Shown here in pieces: positions 1 to 8,187 of a stretch of 63,516 bases of DNA. Below the pieces are notes generated by a model. That model did not search any database. It was not told where the DNA came from and worked only from the letters and a program-made list of their open reading frames with translations. The DNA comes from Acidobacteria bacterium UBA7540 (GTDB lineage: Bacteria; Acidobacteriota; Terriglobia; UBA7540): contig DLMI01000085.1 in the NCBI GenBank assembly GCA_002478145.1, positions 1 to 63,516 on the forward strand, read 5' to 3'. Both the position numbers and the translations under genes were made by a program. Within the stretch, counting starts at the first letter, position 1. Every line of letters begins with the position of its first letter.

Positions 1-198
1 CAGACGAAACACATGACGCTGGGCATCGTGGAGAACGACACCGAGGAATTCAAACTTCACCACAGAGGCAAGAAACCGGGCGAGGTTTTCCAGCACCCCA
101 TTTAGGTCTGCTTGCGAGGCAATAACGCCAGATACTTGTCGCAGTGTCTCGTAACGCGTTTGCTGATCTGCCCCTTCGTCATGGTCTTTGAATTCCAT
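1..198 (-). CDS. GAF-domain regulator, N-terminal fragment
   Basis: This is the first 66 codons of a gene that runs off the left edge of the window. The ATG at 198 follows a strong GGAGG at five bases spacing. The translation reads on without a stop and has the run of a GAF domain start, with 'LNGVLENLARFL' followed by 'VVKFEFLGVVLHDAQ'. This pattern is familiar from acidobacterial sigma-54-dependent response regulators of the FhlA type and from GAF histidine kinases, where the GAF domain senses a ligand or redox state. Only the sensor start is visible, so the output domain cannot be named. The gene was found by reading the reverse strand directly. Confidence 0.7.
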   Translation of the reverse strand, partial: MEFKDHDEGADQQTRYETLRQVSGVIASQADLNGVLENLARFLASVVKFEFLGVVLHDAQRHVFRL

Positions 199-430
199 GC
201 CACCCTCCTGTGGCTGCCAAGAGCACCATTACTCTAACATGGGAATAAGGTGCAATTCCAAACGCCGCGGGCGACTGACGCGTCCCCAATTCGCGGCTAA
301 GGTTGGCGAAAGCAGTAGACACTGGGTTCGGGGGCGGGAGGTTAGCGCCGACGGACCATGCCGAGCGTAGCCGGAAGGGGCTTTACCTGCTTTTTGCGCG
401 CCCAGAACGCCCTCGGAACGGTCCATCCCT

Positions 431-859
431 GATCCCCGCAGGGGATCCATACAGTAGCCGGGGGCAACGCCCCCGGAAGATGCGCCCCCCACAAGGTCCG
501 ATCCCGCAGACGCGGGATCGATTTCGGGTGACGTCACCCCCATCTTGCGGCACGCGGCCCAAGGGAATACGACCCCTCCAGGGTCGGGGATCGAGCGTCG
601 CGCATTCCGGGGGCGTTGCCCCATAGGCGCTAAGATAAGAACTATTTCTATCCTTCCGGCGCCATTCCCGTCCCGCGAAGCGGGACACCGTGAGTAGCCG
701 TAGGTGAAACCTACGGAAACAGAAGCCCAGAAAGCATTCCGGCCCCGGAGGGGCCGAACCATTGACCGGTCAACCCCGTTGGGGTTGCGTAATTCTGTGC
801 GGTCCGTTATCCGCAGGTTAAAACCTGCGGCTATTCACCGTTGGCCCCTGCCGGGGCCA
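431..859. repeat. Array of about 12 short perfect hairpins; the gap 199-1148 holds nothing else recognisable
   Basis: At least twelve GC-rich inverted repeats follow one another in 430 bases. Stems are 5-9 bp and mostly perfect, and loops are usually 3 bases (2-5). Examples are 431-447, 458-476, 499-520, 526-539 (a loopless palindrome), 570-586, 610-622, 670-686, 698-716, 740-756, 771-787, 811-830 and 842-859. Stem sequences differ from hairpin to hairpin, so this is not a simple tandem repeat; what is conserved is the architecture. No credible gene is seen between 199 and 1148. The open frames here arise from the GC-rich palindromes. An inverted pair of GGCGCCACA-type words lies at about 1070-1131, just before the next gene. 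Confidence 0.8.
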
Positions 860-1148
860 TTTGAACACGGCTGTGCCAAAATGCCACACATTGGGCCAGG
901 GCACGGGCATCTTGTCCCTTGGAGTCCCTGTAATAGCTTGATTTCATTGGGCGAAAATAAATATTCACAGACGTCCCAACTTTACCCACCGTTCCATTTT
1001 CATCTGATAGCCTAGTAGATTTGGCTTCCGGACGAACCGCTGGCGGCGCCGGCGGAAACGGAGAACCGGGCTGTGGCGCCGCTTCAGGGGCGGCGTTCAG
1101 GAAGCTCGCCCGTCACCGACGGGCGCCACAGAAAAAAGGAGAAACCAC

Positions 1149-2843
1149 ATGGCTAGCCAAACCGAAAACCTGACGGCGGTGCAACTTGAAGCGCGGAAAG
1201 AGAACGCCCAGGAATCCACCGGCCCGCGCACGGCGAAGGGCAAGAGGCGCTCGAGCCAGAACGCGCGCAAGCACGGCCTCTACTCAAACGCCAATTTCTT
1301 CTGGGACGCCGCCATCGCGCTGGGCGAAGACCCGCGGGACTTCGAGCGTTTGTTGAAGGGCTTGGTCCTGGCGCGCCAGCCCGCTGACACCTTGGAGATG
1401 GTGCTGGTGGAGGACATCGCGCTGTTAGTCTGGAAGAAAGCCCGCCTGGACAGGGCGGAAGCCGCCGTGCAGGTGTGCAACCTGCAAAAGCACGATCTGG
1501 AGCGGCGCAAGCAGTTCGTCCAGGTGGGGCGCGAGATCAGCGACGCCTTGCAGTCCGAGGTGCGCGAAAAGGGCCTGCGAACGACGCTCGATGCGCCGGG
1601 TAAGTTCGAGCAGATTCTTTCCATTCTGGACATCCTGGTGGAGATGGTGGAGAAGAACGATTTCTCCTCCAACATGAAGGAGTTTCTGCGTGGCGTGTAC
1701 GGCGAGGGACCAACCCTGCGGGGCGCCGGACTCTACAACAACTACTTCAAGTTGTCGGAGATGAAGCCGGGCAGCCAGGAGTTCGAGGATGCCAAGACCT
1801 TGATGAGGGCGAGACTGGCGGAAGAAATCTCCGATGTCGCGCAGGAATACGAACTCTTCCTGCACGAGCACGTGGAAAACACGCGAGCGGCACGAATGGC
1901 CGCGACGGCGCCCTCACATGCTCAGTGGGCGGCGATCATCCGCCAGCAGAATGCCCTGCACCGGCAATTGCAACAAAAGATTCGTTTGCTGGCGGAGATC
2001 CAGGAGAAGCGGAAGAGAGAAGAAGAGCGCTTTCTGGATAACTGCGAAGCCTCCTTACGACGGAACCCTTCGGACGCACCGCGCGGGGGCCGGCAGGCCT
2101 CAAATCGAAAAAAGATACTAAATAGAGGGAACGAACCTAAGACTTTATTGAAAAAAAACGACTTAGCTGATACAGCCTCCTCAAAACGAACTCCTTTTTG
2201 GCCAGGAAATGCAGCGATCAAAGCGAAGAAAAGGGGCGTTTCAATGCAAGAAACAGCAGGCACAGGCGATTTACTCGCTGCCGGCGGCCAGTCCCCGGAC
2301 CGGTCCGGTGGCGCGGGCCTGATTTGCAGGGCGGCAGCTCGTTCGAGGGGGAATAGCCGGAGAGCCAAAGAACAGGCCTGCGCCACGCGCTCGCCCCGGA
2401 GCGGGCTGGGATGTGTTATCGTAGGCAGGTTGGTGAAGAAGCCAGGAGTCAGGAGAAGATGTCGCATCGGGAGACGGGCGAAAAGCTCGAAGTGGTTTAC
2501 GGCATTCATGCTGTCATGGAGGCCGTGCGCACTCGCCCGGTTGACTACGTGCTGGTCACGCAAGGCCAGCACAACCCACGCGTGCAGGAGATCATTGATG
2601 CCTGCCGGGCTCGCGGCGTTGGCCTGCGTTTTGCTCCCCGGCCGGCGGTGGAGCGCGCGGCGGGTAACACGCAACATCAGAACGTTGTGGCGGCGTGCAC
2701 GCCTCGAACCTATGACGACATCCAAACTCTTCTGGCACATTCCGCGAGGCCCCTGCTCGTTGTCCTTGACGGAGTGGAAGACCCTGCCAACCTGGGGGCC
2801 ATTGTGCGCACGGCGGTGGCAGCCGGTTGTGACGGGATTGTGA
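1149..2843 (+). CDS. Hypothetical protein with GPRTxxGKxxSSxNARKHGL motif; 3' part of the frame doubtful
   Basis: The ATG at 1149 follows AAAAGGAGAAACC, a good ribosome binding site. The first 60 residues hold the motif 'STGPRTAKGKRRSSQNARKH', which recurs near the N-terminus of many uncharacterised acidobacterial proteins. The next 270 residues are charged and helical, and the segment around 270-305 could be coiled coil. From about codon 335 the composition changes to Arg/Cys/Trp-rich and the frame overlaps rlmB in another phase for 385 bases. I therefore think real coding ends near 2166. A run of eight A at 2151-2158 lies just there, and slipping one base gives a TAG at 2164-2166. Function is unknown. 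The full 564-residue frame is given because it is the literal open frame. Confidence 0.55.
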   Translation: MASQTENLTAVQLEARKENAQESTGPRTAKGKRRSSQNARKHGLYSNANFFWDAAIALGEDPRDFERLLKGLVLARQPADTLEMVLVEDIALLVWKKARLDRAEAAVQVCNLQKHDLERRKQFVQVGREISDALQSEVREKGLRTTLDAPGKFEQILSILDILVEMVEKNDFSSNMKEFLRGVYGEGPTLRGAGLYNNYFKLSEMKPGSQEFEDAKTLMRARLAEEISDVAQEYELFLHEHVENTRAARMAATAPSHAQWAAIIRQQNALHRQLQQKIRLLAEIQEKRKREEERFLDNCEASLRRNPSDAPRGGRQASNRKKILNRGNEPKTLLKKNDLADTASSKRTPFWPGNAAIKAKKRGVSMQETAGTGDLLAAGGQSPDRSGGAGLICRAAARSRGNSRRAKEQACATRSPRSGLGCVIVGRLVKKPGVRRRCRIGRRAKSSKWFTAFMLSWRPCALARLTTCWSRKASTTHACRRSLMPAGLAALACVLLPGRRWSARRVTRNIRTLWRRARLEPMTTSKLFWHIPRGPCSLSLTEWKTLPTWGPLCARRWQPVVTGL

Positions 2844-3205
2844 TTCCCCAGCGCCGCGCCGCAGGAATATCGCCCGCGGTGGCGCGAGCTTCGGCCGGGG
2901 CGCTCGAGCACGTGAAGATTGCGCAGGTCACCAACCTGGTACGCACGCTGGAGGAGATGAAAGAGCGCCGGGTATGGGTTTACGGATTTGAGGCCCAAGC
3001 CGGGAAGTCTTACCTTGATCTGGACTATGCGCAGGGCTGCGCGCTGGTGTTGGGCGGAGAGGGGGCGGGCTTGCACCGCTTGGTGCGGGAAGCGTGCGAT
3101 GAACTGGCGCATATCCCCCTGCGCGGCCCCGTGCCTTCGCTGAATGTCTCGGTGGCAGCCGCGGTGGTGCTCTACGAGGCCCTGCGGCAACGCGCCAGGG
3201 AATGA
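2459..3205 (+). CDS. rlmB: 23S rRNA (guanosine-2'-O)-methyltransferase RlmB, SpoU/TrmH family
   Basis: This 248-residue protein belongs to the SPOUT (TrmH/SpoU) class, which 2'-O-methylates rRNA or tRNA guanosines using S-adenosylmethionine; RlmB modifies G2251 of 23S rRNA. The N-terminal part 'LEVVYGIHAVMEAVR' is the RlmB substrate-binding domain. Motif 1 is 'NLGAIVRTA' near residue 110 and carries the conserved Asn and Arg. Motif 2 'LGGEGAGLHRLV' lies near 198 and motif 3 'PSLNVSVAAAV' near 226; together they form the knotted AdoMet pocket. I chose the ATG at 2459 because AGGAGA precedes it; an in-frame ATG at 2411 would add 16 residues unlike the family. A long upstream frame overlaps the 5' half. 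The exact target nucleotide is inferred from family similarity. Confidence 0.9.
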   Translation: MSHRETGEKLEVVYGIHAVMEAVRTRPVDYVLVTQGQHNPRVQEIIDACRARGVGLRFAPRPAVERAAGNTQHQNVVAACTPRTYDDIQTLLAHSARPLLVVLDGVEDPANLGAIVRTAVAAGCDGIVIPQRRAAGISPAVARASAGALEHVKIAQVTNLVRTLEEMKERRVWVYGFEAQAGKSYLDLDYAQGCALVLGGEGAGLHRLVREACDELAHIPLRGPVPSLNVSVAAAVVLYEALRQRARE

Positions 3206-3207
3206 CT

Positions 3208-3256
3208 CGAAAATCGAAATTCGAAACTCACTGCGAATTTCGAATTTCGATTTTCG
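3208..3256 (+). terminator. 19-bp stem-loop after rlmB, built of 7-base words
   Basis: Two bases past the rlmB stop begins a perfect 19-bp inverted repeat (3208-3226 with 3238-3256) with an 11-base loop, followed by TTTTCC. Both arms are tandem heptamers of the type CGAAAAT / CGAAATT. It could terminate rlmB, but it also belongs to the heptamer-array class seen across the window. Confidence 0.6.
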
Positions 3257-3392
3257 ATTTTCCTGCTAACGACGCAAGGAGGAGTCTTCGCGAGGTGAGA
3301 AGAAGCCGACTGTTGCTATTGCAAGTCGACCGGCAACGCCAAGGCACATACGCACATCCTACAAATAAGTGGGGCTATGCGAGGAGGAACGA

Positions 3393-4568
3393 ATGCCCAT
3401 GAATTCCACTTCTGCTTTTCTAAAGTCCGCCTTAACCCTGGTTCTCGCGGGTGGCTTTTGTGGCCTCAGCCTGTTTCCCTCTGCCCGCGCCCAGGAAGGA
3501 GTAGCTGGCGATAACCCCGTGGTCTCGAAGCCCAAGCAAGAGCCGCCTGCGGACACCAAATCGTCCAAGAACGAGCCGCAGATTCGGGTCACGGTGAACT
3601 TGGTGACAGCGCCGGTGACGGTGATTAATTCCAAAGGCGACTTCGTTTTCGACCTGGAGGAAAAGGACTTCGAGATTCTGGACAACGGCGTGCGCCAGCG
3701 CATTGAACAGTTCAGTCTGGAGCAGCACAAGCTGCTAGCGGTCATTGTGGTGGAAGCTAATAGCACCTCGGAGCCGCTGCTCGGCGAGATCCGCCCCCTC
3801 GGTCCGGTCTTCTCCAGCCTGATGCTGGGGCCACAGGGAGAGGCTGCGGTGGTCACTTACGGCGCCCAGATTCGTGTTGTCCAGGACTTGACCCAAGACA
3901 GCAATGAGCTGGAATCCGCCCTGCGCGGTCTCGAGGCGCGTGGCAGCTCGGCGCAGTTGAATGACGCCTTGGCGCGCGCCATCTCGCTGCTCGAAAGCCA
4001 GCCGAAGGAAGACCGCCGAGTGATCATAGCTTTTTCGGATGGCCATGACTTGGGGAGCGAAACCCGTAAGGCAGAGGTCGTGCAACGCGCCGTGAACGCG
4101 GGGATCACGATCTACGGTCTGGGATTCAGCCCGGGGCGTGCGCTGCTGGCCCGGCAAGCGAAGGCTCCCCCACCGGACCCCCTGGACGTCAACGTGGCAC
4201 GCCCCTTGCCTCCCGGCACTGCGCCCACTCCCTCGAACGAGGAGAAAACCTGGGATGTGCCCACCCTCCCGATCGTTCCACTCATCCTGGCGAGCGGGGA
4301 AATGATCCGCTCCACGGTGGCCAAGAGCGCCCTAGAGTTCTATGCGGGGTACACCGGCGGGGTGTGTTATGCGCACTGGTCAACGAAGGGGGTGCAGGAT
4401 GAGCTCAACCGGATTGCCAACGAAATCCAGAGCCAGTACGAAATCGCTTACGTGCCTCACGCGCCCGGCAGCGAGAACGGTTTTCACCGCATCCAAGTGC
4501 ACGTGCACCGAAGCGGGGTCAAGGTGCGGACAAGGGCTGGATATTTCCTTGGCGGGACCAGTCCTTAG
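3393..4568 (+). CDS. Secreted VWFA-related domain protein (acidobacterial type)
   Basis: This 391-residue exported protein carries the von Willebrand factor A-like domain typical of Acidobacteriota (TIGR03436 type). I chose the ATG at 3393 because GAGGAGG lies 5 bases before it. A signal peptide spans about residues 1-33, ending 'SARAQ'. The N-terminal signature 'VTVNLVTAPVTVINSKGDFV' with 'LEEKDFEILDNGVRQRIEQF' precedes the VWA fold; 'DRRVIIAFSDGHD' is its central strand. The C-terminus has the family closing pattern 'YEIAYVPHAPGSENGFHRI' and 'VRTRAGYF'. The usual DxSxS metal site is not clear: the first strand reads 'LLAVIVVEANSTSE'. The role of the family is unknown, presumably extracytoplasmic protein interaction. 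Its stop codon lies inside the end of an inverted-repeat element. Confidence 0.85.
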   Translation: MPMNSTSAFLKSALTLVLAGGFCGLSLFPSARAQEGVAGDNPVVSKPKQEPPADTKSSKNEPQIRVTVNLVTAPVTVINSKGDFVFDLEEKDFEILDNGVRQRIEQFSLEQHKLLAVIVVEANSTSEPLLGEIRPLGPVFSSLMLGPQGEAAVVTYGAQIRVVQDLTQDSNELESALRGLEARGSSAQLNDALARAISLLESQPKEDRRVIIAFSDGHDLGSETRKAEVVQRAVNAGITIYGLGFSPGRALLARQAKAPPPDPLDVNVARPLPPGTAPTPSNEEKTWDVPTLPIVPLILASGEMIRSTVAKSALEFYAGYTGGVCYAHWSTKGVQDELNRIANEIQSQYEIAYVPHAPGSENGFHRIQVHVHRSGVKVRTRAGYFLGGTSP

Positions 4569-4704
4569 CAAGGTGCTGGAAAACCCGTCCAGCGTGTCAT
4601 TCCGAGCGAAGCGAGGAATCTCGTAAGTCTCTTGATTCCAGAGCGAGATTCCTCGCTTCGCTCGGAATGACAATGCTCACAGACTCGTTTCAGTACCCTG
4701 TTAG
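4564..4704. repeat. MITE-like element family 1, copy 1
   Basis: The core is a perfect 28-bp inverted repeat (4596-4623 with 4644-4671) beginning GTCATTCCGAGCGAAGCG, with a 20-base loop. Outside it lie imperfect terminal repeats (about 4564-4583 and 4686-4704) related to CTAGCAGGATGCTGA seen in the copy at 45326. The left terminus contains the TAG stop of the preceding gene. No ORF is inside. Confidence 0.8.
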
Positions 4705-4737
4705 GCTATTCCCGAGCGGCGGGGTCATCAGTTCCCT

Positions 4738-5217
4738 TCAAGAATAATCCTCGTAGGGCATCACCTCGACGCGCTTCCCTGATTTCAGCTCGATCTCGGC
4801 AAGATAAGGGCGCATCGAAAGGGGATCGACTCTCAAGACCACCACCTGAGTCACGCCCTGCTTTTTGCAGACAATGGTGAAGTATTGGTTTTGCTTGCCC
4901 GTAATCAGAGTATTGGGGTAGGTCGTCCACTTGAGCTTCAGCTTGCGCACGCGGCGGCTCACATCCGGGCGAAATTGCATCAGCGTGATGGTCGAAAAAG
5001 GCATAACCACCGAGCCCCCAGGACACTTGAAAACCAGACTCTCCAGCGTGACTTCCAACTTGCCCGCACAATCTATTTCGATCTTCTCGGTTCCGCCCGC
5101 ATATTGAAAAACTGCCTCCCTGGTGGGTTCTTTTCCAAAAGCCGCGCTTGACGGAACTAGTATCATGAAGACCAGGGGCCAGATCTTCCGGGTTCGTTTT
5201 GCCCAATCTAATTTCAT
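4738..5217 (-). CDS. Secreted hypothetical protein, 159 aa
   Basis: A signal peptide is visible at residues 1-28 ('WPLVFMILVPSSAAFG'), followed by a compact, beta-rich domain of about 130 residues with two cysteines near the middle ('IDCAGKLEV', 'FKCPGG') and a third in 'IVCKKQG'. I recognise no family. The ATG at 5217 is preceded by GGAG at ten bases; an in-frame TTG at 5235 is an alternative. The gene lies downstream of a TonB-domain gene on the same strand, 129 bases away, and may be the last member of that unit. The role is presumably periplasmic or at the cell surface; nothing more can be said. Confidence 0.6.
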   Translation of the reverse strand: MKLDWAKRTRKIWPLVFMILVPSSAAFGKEPTREAVFQYAGGTEKIEIDCAGKLEVTLESLVFKCPGGSVVMPFSTITLMQFRPDVSRRVRKLKLKWTTYPNTLITGKQNQYFTIVCKKQGVTQVVVLRVDPLSMRPYLAEIELKSGKRVEVMPYEDYS

Positions 5218-5346
5218 TAACCATTTGCTCCACAAGCATCAAGGGCCACGCCGGCGGTTCACCTCCGGCTCACTTCCCAATTCTAACGCGGGATTACCCT
5301 CCGGGGGAATATTTCTCTCGCGGCCACGTCATGCTGCCTCGGGCCT

Positions 5347-6075
5347 TCACCGCCCGCTCGGCAAACGCGTGCCTGCCTGGGAGGGGGCGTTGTAGACGGG
5401 GACGTCAACGTCAAGGTACCAAGGAACAGAGAGAGCACCCCAGCGCGCCGGCCGGAACGACCACCCCTCGATGCTCTTCCTTGCCCCTTCAAACATAGAG
5501 GGAATGCCTTTTAGGATTGCCGAATCGATCACTTTGCCTTCCGCGTTTACGAGCAAGCGCAAGCGCACCGAAGGATCAGTGGAGGCGGTCTTCTCCGGCC
5601 CCGTCAATACTTCGGGAGGTTTGACTTGGCGGCCGAAGTCGGATTCCGCCTGCAGGGGAGCAAGATCCATTTTCCTTATCCGCAGCGTGAATTTAACGTC
5701 CACCGCAGTTGCGAAAGAGGTGGCACCACCCTGTGCCACACACGGGCGATAACGCCACATTCGAACCCTGTCCAGCACGGCCGCCGCCAGAAGGGGGTTG
5801 CCGCTTAGCACGTGCGCCCCCACCACCGACCCGGCGGCGGAGACCTCAAGGCGCACGCGAACTCGGCCCTGAATGTAGTTCACCTTGGCCAGGGCGGGGT
5901 ACTCCGGAGGGGCTTGGTTCAAAAGCAGGCCTGTAGCTTTCTTGGCATCCAGGACCAGGAGTTGCTGCTCTCCCTCTGCACGCTGTGCCCAGGCGCGCGG
6001 CAACTCAAGAAGGCAAAGCAGCGCGATGCTCATACCTTTCAAGTAACGCCAGCCCGATTGGTGTACGCTAGCCAT
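5347..6075 (-). CDS. Secreted protein with two TonB C-terminal-like domains
   Basis: A signal peptide ('GMSIALLCLLELPRAWAQ') is followed by two consecutive beta-alpha units that look like TonB C-terminal domains. The first has 'PPEYPALAKVNYIQGRVRVR' and 'VRMWRYRPC' in the usual order. The second has 'VRLRLLVNAEGKVIDSAILK' and 'IEGWSFRPA'. Acidobacteria carry many such energy-transducer-like proteins that lack the N-terminal anchor of true TonB. The ATG at 6075 overlaps the acpS stop by 8 bases, which suggests translational coupling; an upstream in-frame start at 6102 would lie inside acpS. A bona fide TonB role is unlikely without a membrane anchor and Pro-rich stalk; a periplasmic binding role is possible. 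Confidence 0.75.
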   Translation of the reverse strand: MASVHQSGWRYLKGMSIALLCLLELPRAWAQRAEGEQQLLVLDAKKATGLLLNQAPPEYPALAKVNYIQGRVRVRLEVSAAGSVVGAHVLSGNPLLAAAVLDRVRMWRYRPCVAQGGATSFATAVDVKFTLRIRKMDLAPLQAESDFGRQVKPPEVLTGPEKTASTDPSVRLRLLVNAEGKVIDSAILKGIPSMFEGARKSIEGWSFRPARWGALSVPWYLDVDVPVYNAPSQAGTRLPSGR

Positions 6076-6451
6076 CGGCCTCAAAAATAACCTGAGCGAC
6101 AACGTAACGGTCAGAGTGTGAAATCGATACCGCGGTGCGTGTTACTCCCATGCGGCGGGCAATTTCCTCCGCCCGACCCCGGAGGATCAACTCCGGCTTG
6201 CCGCTCGGCGAGTGAGTTATTTCCACGTCCACCCAGCGTACCCCCTCACCCCAGCCGGTCCCCAAAGCCTTGAATGCCGCCTCCTTGGCCGCGAAGCGGG
6301 CGGCAAGCCGCTCCGCCTGGTTCTTGAACTTCCCGCAATACGCGATCTCCGCGGGCGTACACACGCGCTTGGCAAAACGCTCGCCGTGCCTCTGGAGAGC
6401 TTCCTCGACGCGAGAGGTCTCCAATATATCGACGCCAGTCCCAACTATCAT
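6068..6451 (-). CDS. acpS: Holo-[acyl-carrier-protein] synthase
   Basis: AcpS transfers 4'-phosphopantetheine from CoA to a serine of apo-acyl carrier protein, activating it for fatty acid synthesis. The protein is 127 residues, the normal size. The N-terminal 'GTGVDILETSRVEEAL' holds the Mg-binding aspartate and 'RFAAKEAAFKALGTG' holds the catalytic glutamate and lysine. 'GKPELILRG' and 'AVSISHSDRYVVAQVIFE' complete the family pattern. The ATG at 6451 is preferred; a TTG two codons earlier is possible. It overlaps the next gene by 8 bases and lies 28 bases after the RsbRD-like gene, so these genes are probably one operon. Confidence 0.93.
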   Translation of the reverse strand: MIVGTGVDILETSRVEEALQRHGERFAKRVCTPAEIAYCGKFKNQAERLAARFAAKEAAFKALGTGWGEGVRWVDVEITHSPSGKPELILRGRAEEIARRMGVTRTAVSISHSDRYVVAQVIFEADG

Positions 6452-6479
6452 GACCAAGAAGCCGGTGGCTGCTCCGGGC

Positions 6480-6947
6480 TCAGCGCGCTCTCTTAACAGC
6501 GCCGGCCGCTTCCTTGTGGTTCGCCGCGCGCTCGTAGGCCCTGACAGTGTAGTAAATGGCCTTGTCGTAAAACTGGCCTAACACGCGCTGGAGTTCCAGC
6601 GCCTGGTAAAGGTCCACGGCAGAGTCGATCAAGCCGGCAGCCCGAATATAATCTCGCAGATGATACTTGGTCAAGGTGAGAGCGTAAACGACCTCGCTCA
6701 GGGGGATTCCCTCGACCTCGCGTTCTTTTCCCAGCTCGGTGTAAGCTGCTTCGATGTCGTCCTCCGCTTTGCTGCTCAACCACAAGCCGAGATTCTTGTA
6801 CACATTGTGGGTGCGATCGTGAATCGCTTTCCAGGAAAGTTGGTGGTAAGAGGCCGTACGCGGGTTGGACTGAAGGTTTTCGACCAAGGCGCGCGTTAAC
6901 TCTTCTGCGTGTTGTTCGATCATCCGGATCAGGCGATCAGATAACAT
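6480..6947 (-). CDS. RsbRD N-terminal-domain-like protein
   Basis: This all-helical 155-residue protein resembles the N-terminal sensory domain of RsbRD-type (RsbT co-antagonist) proteins, a globin-like non-haem fold found in stressosome partners. Supporting segments are 'LIRMIEQHAEELTRALVENL' near the start and 'ELGKEREVEGIPLSEVVYAL' in the middle. No STAS domain follows, so it is a stand-alone sensor domain or a diverged relative. The ATG at 6947 follows GAAAGGGAAACT, a good binding site. It is the first gene of the leftward unit that continues into acpS. The ligand and partner are unknown; the family assignment rests on pattern memory only. Confidence 0.6.
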   Translation of the reverse strand: MLSDRLIRMIEQHAEELTRALVENLQSNPRTASYHQLSWKAIHDRTHNVYKNLGLWLSSKAEDDIEAAYTELGKEREVEGIPLSEVVYALTLTKYHLRDYIRAAGLIDSAVDLYQALELQRVLGQFYDKAIYYTVRAYERAANHKEAAGAVKRAR

Positions 6948-7055
6948 AGTTTCCCTTTCAGTTATTCGGAGCTTCCAACCCTGATATCCGGCTATTCAGC
7001 GTATCAGAGCGGCGGTCAAAGTTCAACCCGCCGCGCCACCTGGGGACCGTGTAGG

Positions 7056-8054
7056 GTGTGCTATATTCGGGTGTTGGCTCCTCCGGTTTCACAAACCGTT
7101 TCGCGTGGCGGGCTAGCCTGGATTGAGCACCCGCTCGTCGGCCGTTATTCTTGGCTGGTCCATGCATTCAGTACCCGCTGGGGTGGGGTGAGCCGTGGTC
7201 CGTCTGCGGGGCTGAACCTCGGATTCACGCCGGGCGAGCCGCGCGCCAGGGTGCGGGAAAATCGGGAACTTTTCTTGCAGCAGCTTGGCGCGGAACACTT
7301 CGCGCTGGCTTCGCTCCGGCAAGTCCATTCCGCCAGTGTCTATCAAGTTCTGCGTGCAACCTCCGGCGAACTCGAGTACCGCTTCGGCGGGAATCGACTG
7401 CCTGAACAGCCTGGCGTTGCGCAACCTTCAGGGGATGCGCTGTTGACCGAGGAGGCTGGTATCCTGCTGTCGGTGAGAACCGCCGATTGCCTGCCCGTGC
7501 TGCTGGTGGACCCGAAACATCGAGCTGTGGCGGCAGTTCATGCCGGGTGGCGTGGCGCGCTGGCGCGCCTGGTGGAAAAGGCTGTGGGGGAGATGCGCCG
7601 CGGGTATGGTTCTGAGCCTGAGAGCCTGCTTGCCGTGCTGGGTCCTTCCATCCGCGCGTGTTGTTATGAAGTAGGGGAAGAGGTGGAGGAGGCGTTTCAG
7701 GGGCGCTTCCTGCACGCGGATAAGTTCTTTCGCAAGGTATCTGAACCCCCCGCCTCGCATCGCAAACAGCGTCCGCTCTCCTTCTTGAATATGCAGCCGC
7801 CGGGCCACGAACCCGCCGGCGCGCCTCCCATTCATCTTGACTTGGTTGCCGTTGCCCAGGATCAGCTCCTGGCAGCAGGGCTTGCACCTCACCATGTCGC
7901 CACGGTGGATTTCTGCACGGCCTGCCGCACGGACCTCTTCTATTCCTATCGCCAAGAGGGAAGCCGCACCGGCCGCATGCTGGCGGTCATCGGAATCTGC
8001 CCGAAGGCGCGCCAGCGGGGAGCGCTCGTTTCGGGCCGCCAACCGGCGCCCTAG
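7056..8054 (+). CDS. pgeF: Purine nucleoside phosphorylase / peptidoglycan editing factor PgeF (YfiH, DUF152)
   Basis: This is a member of the multicopper polyphenol oxidase/laccase-like family, now known to include purine nucleoside phosphorylases and the cell-wall editing factor PgeF. The metal/active-site signature is complete: 'LRQVHSA' (His), 'VRTADCLPVLL' (Cys, near residue 145) and 'AVHAGWRG' (His, near 165). 'GPSIRACCYEVG' and 'CRTDLFYSYRQEG' close the pattern. The start is uncertain: GTG at 7056 gives the longest protein, but a TATATT lies at 7062-7067 and could be a -10 element, which would put the true start a few codons later. It is a single gene, convergent with rlmN. Confidence 0.88.
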   Translation: MCYIRVLAPPVSQTVSRGGLAWIEHPLVGRYSWLVHAFSTRWGGVSRGPSAGLNLGFTPGEPRARVRENRELFLQQLGAEHFALASLRQVHSASVYQVLRATSGELEYRFGGNRLPEQPGVAQPSGDALLTEEAGILLSVRTADCLPVLLVDPKHRAVAAVHAGWRGALARLVEKAVGEMRRGYGSEPESLLAVLGPSIRACCYEVGEEVEEAFQGRFLHADKFFRKVSEPPASHRKQRPLSFLNMQPPGHEPAGAPPIHLDLVAVAQDQLLAAGLAPHHVATVDFCTACRTDLFYSYRQEGSRTGRMLAVIGICPKARQRGALVSGRQPAP

Positions 8055-8093
8055 TGTGGTGTCCCACTTAGCAATTTACAGGCACGCGCTCTC

Positions 8094-8175
8094 ACCACCC
8101 CCTGCCCCCTCCTCGGAGAGGAGGGGAGTTGGTGGGCTGGCTCCCCTCCTTGGTAAGGAGGGGGTAGGGGGTGGT
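8094..8175. terminator. Inverted repeat between convergent pgeF and rlmN
   Basis: A long imperfect stem runs from ACCACCCCC (8094) to its complement ending at 8175, containing two smaller hairpins built on CCCCTCC/GGAGGGG. It lies between the stops of two convergent genes, so it is likely a two-way terminator. A partial copy of the CCCCTCCTTGATAAGGAGGGG type is at about 38649-38669. Confidence 0.6.
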
Positions 8176-8187
8176 TGTTGTAAACAA

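Noticed and set aside
229..762. Open reading frame of 177 codons on the reverse strand over the hairpin array
   Set aside because: It lies across a dozen palindromes, which keep all frames open in GC-rich DNA; there is no ribosome site or family pattern, and the opposite strand is equally open.
1922..3190. 422-codon open frame on the reverse strand
   Set aside because: It is antisense to rlmB and the preceding gene, whose family motifs are clear; the antisense product has no recognisable domain.
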